From the IMG/VR virus record IMGVR_UViG_3300044591_000257, positions 1 through 23,445 of that record: a stretch of DNA of 23,445 nucleotides. One strand, 5' to 3'. Numbering within the stretch: position 1 is the stretch's first letter; every line of letters begins with the position of its first letter. This document shows positions 14,120 through 20,702 of the stretch, in pieces. The notes under the pieces were generated by a model. That model worked only from the letters and a program-made list of their open reading frames with translations, was not told the DNA's origin and made no database searches. The position numbers were made by a program, and so were the translations under genes. Origin of the DNA: a virus.

Positions 14120-15678
14120 AGCGTGATGATGTCCCAAGATTGTGCGGGTGCTGGTGCGGTCGAGGTCGCGTGGATGCCGAGTGCCATGATCAGGGCGACG
14201 ATGCCGTCGATCCGCTCCGTGCTCTTGGCCTTCGACGGTTTCTTGTTTCCTTGGTGATCGCTCTGCACCGCCACGTTGGAAGCCTGCCACGACAGCACGG
14301 GGTGGCCGCCGTGCAGCAACTTGCCGCCGACAACGGCAGCCTCCAGCGCGGCCGTAGGGCTCGACATAGAGCCGTATCCCTGCCCAAATCCTAAGACGTT
14401 CAAGCCCTCGCCTTGCAGTTGAGTAGTGATCTGGTGGGCGTTCCAGCGGTCGATCGCCACCTGCCGGATGTTGTATTTCTTGGAGAGTGCCACAATGTCG
14501 GCCCGCACCTGGTCGAAGTCGGTGACGTTGCCTGGAGTCAGGTGCAGTTTGCCTGCCTTCGCCCACACGTCGTACGGCACCCGGTCACGCTTCACCCGGT
14601 CCCGCATGTTTTCCTCTGGTATCCAGAAATGAGGCTCGGCCCAGAAGGTGCCGTCGTCCAGCGGGAACAGCAGACAGAAACAGGTCGTGTCGTAGGTGGT
14701 CGCTAGGTCTAAGCCACCGAATGCCTCCCTGCCATCAAGCATCACCGGGCACGGCTTGTCGCCCTGTGCCCAGTGAGACATCTGCAAGAAGCGAGTGTCC
14801 TGCTCGGTCCACATATTCAAGTGAAGACGCTTGAACGTGTTCTCTTCGGTCGGCATGTCTTGGGCACGCTTGCACCGGACCCGCAGGTCGTCGAGCTTCA
14901 CGCTTACGCCCAGGTTGGGATTTGCTTTGCGCCACGTATCCTCGGCTGTCCAATCATCCGCGGCGTCCGCTGCGTAGATCGCAGGCAGGAAGGTCGGGTC
15001 TTTGATCGCCCCGTCCCGCACGGCCAGGGCGTACCGCCAGAGCTCCCAGCAGATGCTCTTCCTGTCGAAGCCTGCCGTGGTGATCGCCACGCACAGCGGC
15101 TGCCGCCGGGCTCCCGTGCTCGTGGTCATCACGTCCCAGAGCTCTCGGTCGGGCTGGGCGTGCAGCTCGTCGAAGATAATCCCGTGAGCGTTGAGCCCGT
15201 GCTTGGTAAACGCCTCGGCCGAGAGGGCCTTGTAGGTGGTGTGCGTGTCCTCCCGCACGATGGAGTTGCGGAACACCCGCAGCCGGCTCCGCAGCTTGGG
15301 CGAGTTCTCTACGCAGACCTTCGCCATCTCAAAGACGAGTCGGGCCTGGTCCCTGTCGGCGGCGCACGAGTAGATCTCGGCCCCCGGCTCGCCGTCAAAC
15401 ATCAACTTGAGCGCAATGCCAGCACACAGCGTGCTCTTGCCGTTCTTGCGAGGGATCGCAAGCAGGCTCGTGCGGTACTGCCGCACATCGCCGTTCATCG
15501 TGCCGAACAGTTTTCCGACGTAGTCCTTCTGCCACTGCTCAAGCACGAACGCTTTGCCGCCGAGCTCGCCCTTGCTGTGGGTCAGGTTCTCCTCAAAGAA
15601 CCGGACGGCGATGTCGGCCGCCTTTGCATCAAGCGAACATGCGGGCGTCGTCTTCGTCTTCCTTCGGGCCTTGGTCAA
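14116..15678 (-). CDS. terL: Terminase large subunit
   Basis: This 520-residue protein (MTKARRKTKT...) is the packaging ATPase and nuclease. The ATPase domain has a Walker A variant PRKNGKST (residues 76-83, Lys81), a Walker B HGIIFDE (D170/E171), and the coupling motif VAITTAG. The C-terminal RNase H-like nuclease domain begins with GGLDLATTYD (Asp324) and continues with RQVAIDRWNAH. It belongs to the Terminase_1-like group that pairs with P27-type small subunits. The ATG overlaps terS by 50 bases. No alternative ATG exists before residue 61, so the long overlap is accepted. It acts in the cytoplasm at the portal vertex. Confidence 0.97.
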   Translation of the reverse strand: MTKARRKTKTTPACSLDAKAADIAVRFFEENLTHSKGELGGKAFVLEQWQKDYVGKLFGTMNGDVRQYRTSLLAIPRKNGKSTLCAGIALKLMFDGEPGAEIYSCAADRDQARLVFEMAKVCVENSPKLRSRLRVFRNSIVREDTHTTYKALSAEAFTKHGLNAHGIIFDELHAQPDRELWDVMTTSTGARRQPLCVAITTAGFDRKSICWELWRYALAVRDGAIKDPTFLPAIYAADAADDWTAEDTWRKANPNLGVSVKLDDLRVRCKRAQDMPTEENTFKRLHLNMWTEQDTRFLQMSHWAQGDKPCPVMLDGREAFGGLDLATTYDTTCFCLLFPLDDGTFWAEPHFWIPEENMRDRVKRDRVPYDVWAKAGKLHLTPGNVTDFDQVRADIVALSKKYNIRQVAIDRWNAHQITTQLQGEGLNVLGFGQGYGSMSSPTAALEAAVVGGKLLHGGHPVLSWQASNVAVQSDHQGNKKPSKAKSTERIDGIVALIMALGIHATSTAPAPAQSWDIITL

Positions 15679-16087
15679 CTGATGAGACCCTCGCCAGTGC
15701 AGATGCTGTCAGGCCGAACTCGGCCGCGAATTTCAGCATCTGATTCCGTGCGTCACGCTTCCTGTTCCACGCCGGGTGATTGCTCACCCTACCCTTCTCG
15801 TCAACGAGAGTTGTGCCGTTGGCCTTGAGCTCTTGGTCGGCCTGGACCATGTCCGCGAACGAGTCGCAGTAGGCCGCGAGCGTCTGCTGGTGCCTCGGGC
15901 TCATGACCTTGGACGCCTCAAGCATCGGCACGATGCGTTGCCACTCAGCCGAAGCGACTTCCGACAGCCACGCCGGGGCCGGCGGTACGCCAGGTGGTGC
16001 GTCTATGCCAGCCTTATGCGGTCCCCTAACGCGAGAGCCTCGCAGGCTAAGAATCGCTTTAGGCGTCGGCTTCCTGCCTTTTCCCAC
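15629..16087 (-). CDS. terS: Terminase small subunit (P27 family)
   Basis: This 152-residue protein starts with GTG at 16087 behind GAGG (MGKGRKPTPKAILSLRGSR). It matches the P27 family: 'GKGRKPTP' N-terminus, PPGVPPAPAWLSEVASAEWQRIVPML, a central HQQTLAAYCDSFADMVQADQEL helix, NHPAWNRKRDARNQMLKFAAEFGLTASALARV, and an acidic end. It recognises phage DNA and guides terL cleavage. Only 114 bases without a supported gene separate it from the HNH gene upstream. Confidence 0.95.
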   Translation of the reverse strand: MGKGRKPTPKAILSLRGSRVRGPHKAGIDAPPGVPPAPAWLSEVASAEWQRIVPMLEASKVMSPRHQQTLAAYCDSFADMVQADQELKANGTTLVDEKGRVSNHPAWNRKRDARNQMLKFAAEFGLTASALARVSSVDQGPKEDEDDARMFA

Positions 16088-16201
16088 GGCAAAACCTCAA
16101 CTTCCAATTTCGGCCACGCCTACGCAGCGGTTACAACCGTGGTTCGCCAGCCCGCGCGGTTTTCATGATTTTCCATGCCCCCGGTGGCGCTCATCCAGAC
16201 A

Positions 16202-17194
16202 TCAGACCAAAGCAAGCCTCAACTGGCCTTGCGGCGTAGCACCTTTAGCAACGTTGCACTCCCAGCATGCACACTGCACATTGTCCCACGTGTGCCCTTT
16301 GATACCCAAGGAAATGGGCACGATATGGTCAACTGTCGGACTCAGTAAGAGCGGCATGTCATCCACAACGGTGTAGGACGCCAAGCACTTCCTTCCGCAC
16401 AGTTGGCATACGTACCGATCTCTCTCGAACACCTTGAGCGGCTTGACGCTAGAGTCCCACGGAACGCCGTGCCGCTTGCACCTCTTCTGAGCGTTCTTTC
16501 CCGATAGTCGCTTGCTTTTTGCTTTTCTCTTCTTTTTGCAAGATTTGCAAATTCGGACATATCTTGTGCTTGCATTGAGTTGGCATCCGCAATCAATGCA
16601 CAAATCGTGTAATGGATTTGCGAATCGGTGCCTGCACGCGTCGTCGCAGAACTTCCTTTGCCCTGTGGTATTTAACAAAAGGGCACCACATGCTAAGCAC
16701 GGCGTGATCTTTTGGTGCTCGCAATGCCAATCTTGGAACCACGTTGCTATCTGAATTGCTTTTCTTGTGCTGACGGGGACACCGCGAAAGTCGCGTTTTA
16801 GATCCCTCGCGTCAGCCCCTGCACACGCCTTGCCGCAGTATTCATAGCGGTTCTCTTTGACGAGATCATTGCAGCCATATCGCCTGCACACCTTCTTTGG
16901 CGCTACAGGTTCTCGTTTTTTTGCAAGGCCGGCTTTCCATCGTGCAACGCGAACCTTGGCGTCTGCATTGCAATGCTTTTTCTGGCAAATGTCGCTGTTG
17001 CAAACAGTAGCGCGGTGCCTATTCGGACTGACCGAGAACTCTGCCCCGCAGATGCGACATGCTTTCAAAAGGCTTGACGGCCACAAGCCTTTCTTTCTCG
17101 CGTCGCATCGCCTGCCTTTACAGCAATGCGGGCACTTGTTGCAATCGGCCCCGTCATTACCCAACCAGTCGCTTCCGCATTTTCTACAAGCCAT
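16202..17194 (-). CDS. Multi-zinc-ribbon HNH endonuclease, probable homing-type
   Basis: This 330-residue protein starts MACRKCGSDWLGNDG. The ATG at 17194 is preferred over one at 17296 because GGAGG lies just upstream in a hairpin. The first 260 residues carry at least five Cys pair sets (CRKC with CNKC, CRIC with CNSDIC, YCGKAC, CLAC with FCDDAC, CIDC with CKSC) separated by basic linkers, including KSCKKKRKAKSKRLSGK. The C-terminal domain is a full HNH: C263/C266, DHIVP (D289, H290), DNVQ (N305), C310/C313 and N314. The gene is visibly AT-richer than its neighbours (long T/A runs near 16510-16560). It sits between a second HNH gene and terS, so it looks like a recently acquired mobile gene. 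Confidence 0.88.
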   Translation of the reverse strand: MACRKCGSDWLGNDGADCNKCPHCCKGRRCDARKKGLWPSSLLKACRICGAEFSVSPNRHRATVCNSDICQKKHCNADAKVRVARWKAGLAKKREPVAPKKVCRRYGCNDLVKENRYEYCGKACAGADARDLKRDFRGVPVSTRKAIQIATWFQDWHCEHQKITPCLACGALLLNTTGQRKFCDDACRHRFANPLHDLCIDCGCQLNASTRYVRICKSCKKKRKAKSKRLSGKNAQKRCKRHGVPWDSSVKPLKVFERDRYVCQLCGRKCLASYTVVDDMPLLLSPTVDHIVPISLGIKGHTWDNVQCACWECNVAKGATPQGQLRLALV

Positions 17195-17214
17195 CGTCAC
17201 ACCTCCGTGTGACG
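17195..17214 (-). promoter_or_regulatory. Hairpin with the ribosome binding site in its loop
   Basis: On the coding strand CGTCACAC (17214-17207) and GTGTGACG (17202-17195) form a perfect 8-base-pair stem around the tetraloop GGAG, which is the Shine-Dalgarno core. The stem ends at the base just before the ATG (17194). When folded it should hide or restrict the ribosome binding site of the zinc-ribbon HNH gene. It would be opened by translation, temperature or a binding protein. Confidence 0.7.
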
Positions 17215-17232
17215 CCCAGCCTGCATTACTTG

Positions 17233-17547
17233 TCAAGCTAGTTTTATCGGCCGCTCTCGGATCGTCTTCCGTGAGTGGCACGCACGACATCGACACGCTC
17301 CGTTGGTGATCTCGTAACGCAGGTCGGGGCGCTCGGCCACTGGCACGATGTGGTCGGCATGGTTGGCCTGGTCGATGCGTCCACAGTCAACACATGCCCA
17401 TGCGTCACGTGTGAGCACGGCCTGCCGCCACTTGCGGTGCTGCTTGTCCGTGTACCCACGAGCCGATGCGTTGGGCCTAGCGGTGTCGTCACGCCTGCTT
17501 TGTGTACGCAGGCGAGGAGGGCGATAGCTTGGCATCCTGCTGGGCAT
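17233..17547 (-). CDS. HNH endonuclease (packaging-associated)
   Basis: This 104-residue protein starts MPSRMPSYRPPRLRTQ behind GGGAGGAAG. The HNH core is complete: CVDCG (C52, C55), ADHIVP (D65, H66), N82, and CRACHSRKT (C87, C90, H91). The N-terminus is basic. Small HNH nucleases of this kind lie immediately before terS/terL in many HK97-like phages and help terminase cleavage. Here a second HNH gene is inserted between it and terS. It begins 3 bases after the stop of the zinc-ribbon peptide gene. Confidence 0.92.
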   Translation of the reverse strand: MPSRMPSYRPPRLRTQSRRDDTARPNASARGYTDKQHRKWRQAVLTRDAWACVDCGRIDQANHADHIVPVAERPDLRYEITNGACRCRACHSRKTIRERPIKLA

Positions 17548-17550
17548 GGG

Positions 17551-17811
17551 CTACTTCCTCCCAGCACAGGTAGGGCACACGGTCCTATGGCCATCACCGT
17601 GGACGATGTAGCCTTTGCCGCCACAGTCCACACACACGGCGGGCTTAGGCTTGGGAGGCTCTGGCGTGGGCTCTGGGGCCTTCTCCTGTGCAGTCGTGGC
17701 ATATGCTGCCGACACCGCAGCCGAGGCTCTCGGGGCCTCGAGGTCGATCTGTGCAGGATCAGCAGCGAGGGCCGCAAGCACCGAGAGGATGTACTGCCAC
17801 ATGGTCACCAT
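17551..17811 (-). CDS. Small secreted/membrane zinc-ribbon peptide
   Basis: This 86-residue protein starts MVTMWQYILSVLAALAADP. Residues 4-17 form a short hydrophobic N-terminal segment (signal or anchor). A helix APRASAAVSAAYATTAQEK is followed by a Pro/Lys/Glu-rich linker and then a DnaJ-type zinc knuckle: CVDCGGKGY (C60, C63) and CPTCAGRK (C79, C82). The start overlaps the upstream gene by 7 bases; a second in-frame ATG lies at 17802. Its place at the end of the membrane-protein cluster suggests an envelope role, perhaps spanin-like or partner of the protease. I recall similar architectures in Planctomycetota but cannot assign a function. Confidence 0.75.
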   Translation of the reverse strand: MVTMWQYILSVLAALAADPAQIDLEAPRASAAVSAAYATTAQEKAPEPTPEPPKPKPAVCVDCGGKGYIVHGDGHRTVCPTCAGRK

Positions 17812-18065
17812 CCTTGCCCGTGGTTGATCACCCTGTTTCCGTTCTCATCCACCCGTGCATGGACAACGTAGCGAGCCTCTTGCGGGGGCGGCTCAGCAAA
17901 CATCATCACCCACAGGCCCGCCTTGGCGATCCTAGCCAGCAGACGCAGGACGGGGCGTGTGGGCTCAGGCTTTACGGGCGAGTAGTCGCTCGTGGCTGCC
18001 CACCACGTGAGCAGCACGGCCACCAGGCCCACAACCACGGCTGTCTGCATTTCTTTCTGGGTCAT
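17805..18065 (-). CDS. Small membrane protein
   Basis: This 86-residue protein starts MTQKEMQTAVVVGLVAVLLTWWAATSDY. One clear transmembrane helix lies at about residues 8-25, and a weaker hydrophobic stretch (LARIAKAGLWVMMF) at 43-56. The rest is a hydrophilic C-terminus (YVVHARVDENGNRVINHGQGW). The ATG overlaps the GlsB-like gene in an ATGA, indicating co-translation. Size and setting next to the membrane-anchored protease fit an accessory holin or a spanin-like component, but no family signature was recognised. Confidence 0.75.
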   Translation of the reverse strand: MTQKEMQTAVVVGLVAVLLTWWAATSDYSPVKPEPTRPVLRLLARIAKAGLWVMMFAEPPPQEARYVVHARVDENGNRVINHGQGW

Positions 18066-18289
18066 CGGTCAACGCTCCAGACGGAGTAGACGAACATCAC
18101 CACGCACGCACCGATCACGCTGCCGATCAGGCCAGCAGGGCCATTCCCAAACGGCAGGCCGCCTGCGAGAGAGCCGATGAGGCCGAGGCCGATGGTGGGC
18201 ACCCAGCCTTCTGGGCACTTGCCGGGCATCAGCCACTTGGCGATGCCGCCCGCAATAGCGCCGAAAACGAGCCACAAGAGAAGCGACAT
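18062..18289 (-). CDS. GlsB/YeaQ/YmgE-like small membrane protein
   Basis: This 75-residue protein starts MSLLLWLVFGAIAGGIAKWLMPG. It has three Gly-rich hydrophobic stretches (about 4-20, 32-46, 50-70). The pattern 'GaiAGgiAkwlmPG...gw..TiglGliGSlaGG......' followed by GSVIGA is that of the GlsB/YeaQ/YmgE family (formerly 'transglycosylase-associated' proteins). Bacterial members respond to envelope stress and their function is poorly known. It lies 8 bases after the papain-like protease, so it may be a holin or membrane-conditioning protein in the lysis cassette. It has no known enzymatic residues. Confidence 0.85.
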   Translation of the reverse strand: MSLLLWLVFGAIAGGIAKWLMPGKCPEGWVPTIGLGLIGSLAGGLPFGNGPAGLIGSVIGACVVMFVYSVWSVDR

Positions 18290-18297
18290 GGGATCTC

Positions 18298-19431
18298 CTA
18301 CTGTGCAAGGTGGAACGTGTCAGCAATGAGGCGAGCAGGTGAAGGCATCCGAGCTTCTGGCGGGAATGGCTGCAGCCAATTGCCGTGGTCCAGATTCCGA
18401 TACTTGAAATTCACGCCGCTGATGCTGAACGAATCTTGACCCGAGAGCATCGCGTCAACCGTCTGGCGATCCACCCAGAATGAGCCGTCTGGCTGGTCTG
18501 CCGGCCACTTCGGGCCTGCATTAAAGACGCCCCAGCTGTTCATGCAGAGAAGCCCATCCCGCTTGCCTTCGTTCTTGGCGTAACGCACGGCAATGAAGCA
18601 CATGCAATGCGCCCAAGAGCCTTGGCGTGGCGCGAAGCCATCGGCGTCACGCTGCGACGAAAAGCCAACTCCGCTGCAAACTGGCACGCAGTAACCGCTT
18701 TCGATGCTGGCGGCAGCCTCGTCAAAGTTTCGCACGAGGGCGACGTTTGTCGCCGTGTTCTTGTTGGCTAGCTTGGCGAGGGAAATTCCCACTTGCCCAC
18801 CGCCGCACAACAAGTTGCCCCATTCCTTCGCCCGCTGCGGGCTGTAGGTCGTCAGGTCGGCACCGGGATACTGCTGCCGGAACAGGATGCCGCCTACCGT
18901 CGGGTCTTTGCACTTGCCGGCGACCCAGCGTGCAGCTGCTCCGCCATAGGAGCCGTCGGAGTACCCTGCCTGCGTGACCGGGGGAAGCCGTCCCGCAGTA
19001 CGACTTCCCGAGTACAGGCTGGTCGTGTCCACGAGCTTGGGCGGCTCAGGCAATTCGCCCTCGGCCCAATCGACGCACTGGCCAACGTAACTTCCCATCG
19101 CCCACCCGAAACTGACACAGTCCCCGATTCCCTGCTTCCACGGGCCGAAAGGCTTGCCGTAGACCTGGCGGTGAGCACGGTCTGCGAAGCGATAGAGGAA
19201 CGTGTCCTGCCCCTTGGCGTTCTTGATCACGTCCTTGGCAGCGTCCGAGAAGAGTGGCTGGTCGAGCTCGGCCAAGAAACGCTGCGTCCCGGCAGGATCT
19301 GGCACATAGCCGAACTGCCCGTCAATGCGTGCCGCGACCCGGTGCGTGGCTCGCTCAACGAGCGCACCCAAGATCGCCATCACGATCACGAACACAACGG
19401 CAGACAGCGACCAGCGGTTAGCGCGTGACAT
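18298..19431 (-). CDS. Membrane-anchored papain-like cysteine protease, candidate endolysin
   Basis: This 377-residue protein starts MSRANRWSLSAVVF. The ATG at 19431 is preferred over one at 19455 because it has GAGG upstream and a smaller overlap. Residues 8-25 form a hydrophobic Ala/Val/Ile/Gly segment like a signal-anchor. The rest is soluble and carries the papain (C1) catalytic set: Q100 and C105 in KQGIGDCVSFGWA, H275 in GSWAHCMC, and N298 in CMNSWG. Several further cysteines (119, 173, 209, 248, 252) could form disulfides outside the membrane. It should act in the periplasm or paryphoplasm on proteins. It lies among holin-like genes with no peptidoglycan hydrolase nearby. That position suggests it is the lysis enzyme, acting on a protein-rich envelope; this is inference. 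Confidence 0.85.
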   Translation of the reverse strand: MSRANRWSLSAVVFVIVMAILGALVERATHRVAARIDGQFGYVPDPAGTQRFLAELDQPLFSDAAKDVIKNAKGQDTFLYRFADRAHRQVYGKPFGPWKQGIGDCVSFGWAMGSYVGQCVDWAEGELPEPPKLVDTTSLYSGSRTAGRLPPVTQAGYSDGSYGGAAARWVAGKCKDPTVGGILFRQQYPGADLTTYSPQRAKEWGNLLCGGGQVGISLAKLANKNTATNVALVRNFDEAAASIESGYCVPVCSGVGFSSQRDADGFAPRQGSWAHCMCFIAVRYAKNEGKRDGLLCMNSWGVFNAGPKWPADQPDGSFWVDRQTVDAMLSGQDSFSISGVNFKYRNLDHGNWLQPFPPEARMPSPARLIADTFHLAQ

Positions 19432-19972
19432 CGGCAGCAGCCCTCGACAGGTCACGGAGTGCCGACACCCACGCCGCTCGGCTCTCTGGCGTCACAGGAC
19501 CGCCAGATGAGCCCACGGCGTCGTCTAAGAACTTATGGATGGCTTCTTTGGCGTGCGGCTGCCGGGCACCGATGCTCTCGCCACGGCATCGCATCTCGCG
19601 GGCGGCGATCCGCAGCTCATCAAACGCCACGCCCGTCTTGAGCCGCTGGTCGTGCTGCCCGTCGTACTCGATGCAATCTGCAAGTTCTGAGCACAAGGCT
19701 GACAGGACACTGGCGTCTGAGGCGGCGCGTTCGCCGATAAATTTTCCCTTGAGCGTGAACGCATCCGGCGGCACCGGCGCAGGGGATGGCTGCGGTGCTT
19801 GCCGCTGCGGCGCGAACGCAATCGCCGCAGCCATGAGCAACGCCACCGCTGCGACGTGCTTGCCGTCAAACGTCGGCCACTTTGCCGTGGCAATGAACGC
19901 TTTGAACTTCTCGGTGATCTGCTGGCCGGCAAGCACGTAGACCGCAAAGGCAATGAGTAACGCTGTGATCAC
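19418..19972 (-). CDS. Two-TM membrane protein with soluble helical domain
   Basis: This 184-residue protein starts at GTG 19972, which overlaps the upstream TGA (tcGTGAtca). The frame is open further upstream but only across the holin-like gene. Two hydrophobic helices lie at about residues 1-16 (ITALLIAFAVYVLAG) and 37-51 (VAAVALLMAAAIAFA). A Pro-rich linker follows, then a helical domain with ALCSELADCIEYDGQ, LKTGVAFDELRIAAREMRCRGES and GPVTPESRAAWVSALRDLSRAA. Between holin-like and protease genes, it may be a holin or a tether for lysis proteins. I recall related proteins in planctomycete phage-like loci; no characterised family is known to me. Confidence 0.8.
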   Translation of the reverse strand: MITALLIAFAVYVLAGQQITEKFKAFIATAKWPTFDGKHVAAVALLMAAAIAFAPQRQAPQPSPAPVPPDAFTLKGKFIGERAASDASVLSALCSELADCIEYDGQHDQRLKTGVAFDELRIAAREMRCRGESIGARQPHAKEAIHKFLDDAVGSSGGPVTPESRAAWVSALRDLSRAAADVTR

Positions 19973-20340
19973 GACTTCCTCAGCAGTGGCAGAATTGTTT
20001 CGATAATCCCGGCAGCAATGGCGACGACCAGTGCTCGAGCTGCGGGGCGGACGAAGTACCAGAACGGGTACAGGCTCATCGGCACACACAGCACGGCCAC
20101 GGAGTCAAACAGCACGCCGATAGCCTCAAGCACGATCTGCCGTTTCTCCTCGCCCGTCAGGTTCTGTGTGGCGTCAAGCGTCTCGACAGACAGCCTGACG
20201 AGCGCTGCGACGAGAGCACCGAACTCCGTGAGCGTCAGCCCGTCTTTCGCCGAGACGCGAGCCGTGACGAGAAACGCCGACACCTTTGACGCAATGTCGT
20301 TGAACGGCGCAGCGGCAGCGAGTGGGGCGTCGGCGACCAT
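19969..20340 (-). CDS. Holin-like membrane protein
   Basis: This 123-residue protein starts MVADAPLAAAAPFND at ATG 20340; a TTG at 20349 is also in frame. The N-terminal half is amphipathic helix with DGLTLTEFGALVAALVRLSVETL and LTGEEKRQIVLEAIGVLFDS. The C-terminal half has two hydrophobic segments (about 76-96 and 100-119) and ends in LLRKS. An N-terminal soluble helical domain followed by two membrane helices and a basic end recalls some phage holins. Position immediately before two further membrane proteins and the protease supports holin-like function, but this is inference. Confidence 0.72.
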   Translation of the reverse strand: MVADAPLAAAAPFNDIASKVSAFLVTARVSAKDGLTLTEFGALVAALVRLSVETLDATQNLTGEEKRQIVLEAIGVLFDSVAVLCVPMSLYPFWYFVRPAARALVVAIAAGIIETILPLLRKS

Positions 20341-20342
20341 AC

Positions 20343-20702
20343 CTACCAATCTGGCTGGATTTCGGGGCTGTCTTGCAGTTCTTCAGGCAGGGAATACGAA
20401 CGCAGCTGGAAAAACTGCGTCTTCACCACGCGGCGATCCTGCTCGGTCGCGTCGTCCCAGGAATCGCGGATACGCTTGGTGGCCGCTCGGATCTCGCTCG
20501 GCGTCGGGTCGCGGCACTCTGACCTCTTCGGCTTGAACCGAAACCGCCGGTCGTGCCGAGGTGCCAGCGGCACGACACCCTTCAGCCTGATCAACTGGTC
20601 CTTCGTTATCGTCCAATGGGTGCAGATCGCCACCATGGCTGAATGAGAATCCCACTGCATACGCAGGAGGTTCAGATCAATCCTTGCCGTGTTGCCCGCC
20701 AT
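20343..20702 (-). CDS. HTH protein with 'DPTPSEI' motif, paralogue of the right-edge protein
   Basis: This 119-residue protein starts MAGNTARIDLNLLRMQWDSH behind GAGGTGG and overlaps the glycosyltransferase end by 26 bases. Residues 12-45 resemble a GcrA-like/homeodomain-like HTH ('LLRMQW...AMVAICTHWTITKDQLIRLK...L.PR'). Then comes a basic linker (RRFRFKPKRSE), the motif RDPTPSEIRAATKRIRDSW, and a C-terminal tail. The same order (HTH, 'DPTxxxI', 'R...CR') occurs in the gene at the right edge of the window. It probably binds DNA as a transcription regulator. The target is unknown. Confidence 0.75.
   Translation of the reverse strand: MAGNTARIDLNLLRMQWDSHSAMVAICTHWTITKDQLIRLKGVVPLAPRHDRRFRFKPKRSECRDPTPSEIRAATKRIRDSWDDATEQDRRVVKTQFFQLRSYSLPEELQDSPEIQPDW

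Noticed and set aside
14120-14566. N-terminal extension of the portal frame up to 14566
   Set aside because: The extension lies entirely over the terminase gene, is Arg/His-rich noise, and the ATGA start at 14119 is clearly better.
16120-16194. 24-codon minus-strand frame between the zinc-ribbon HNH gene and terS
   Set aside because: It is very short, has no good ribosome binding site and no recognisable motif. The 114-base gap may simply be a leader of terS.
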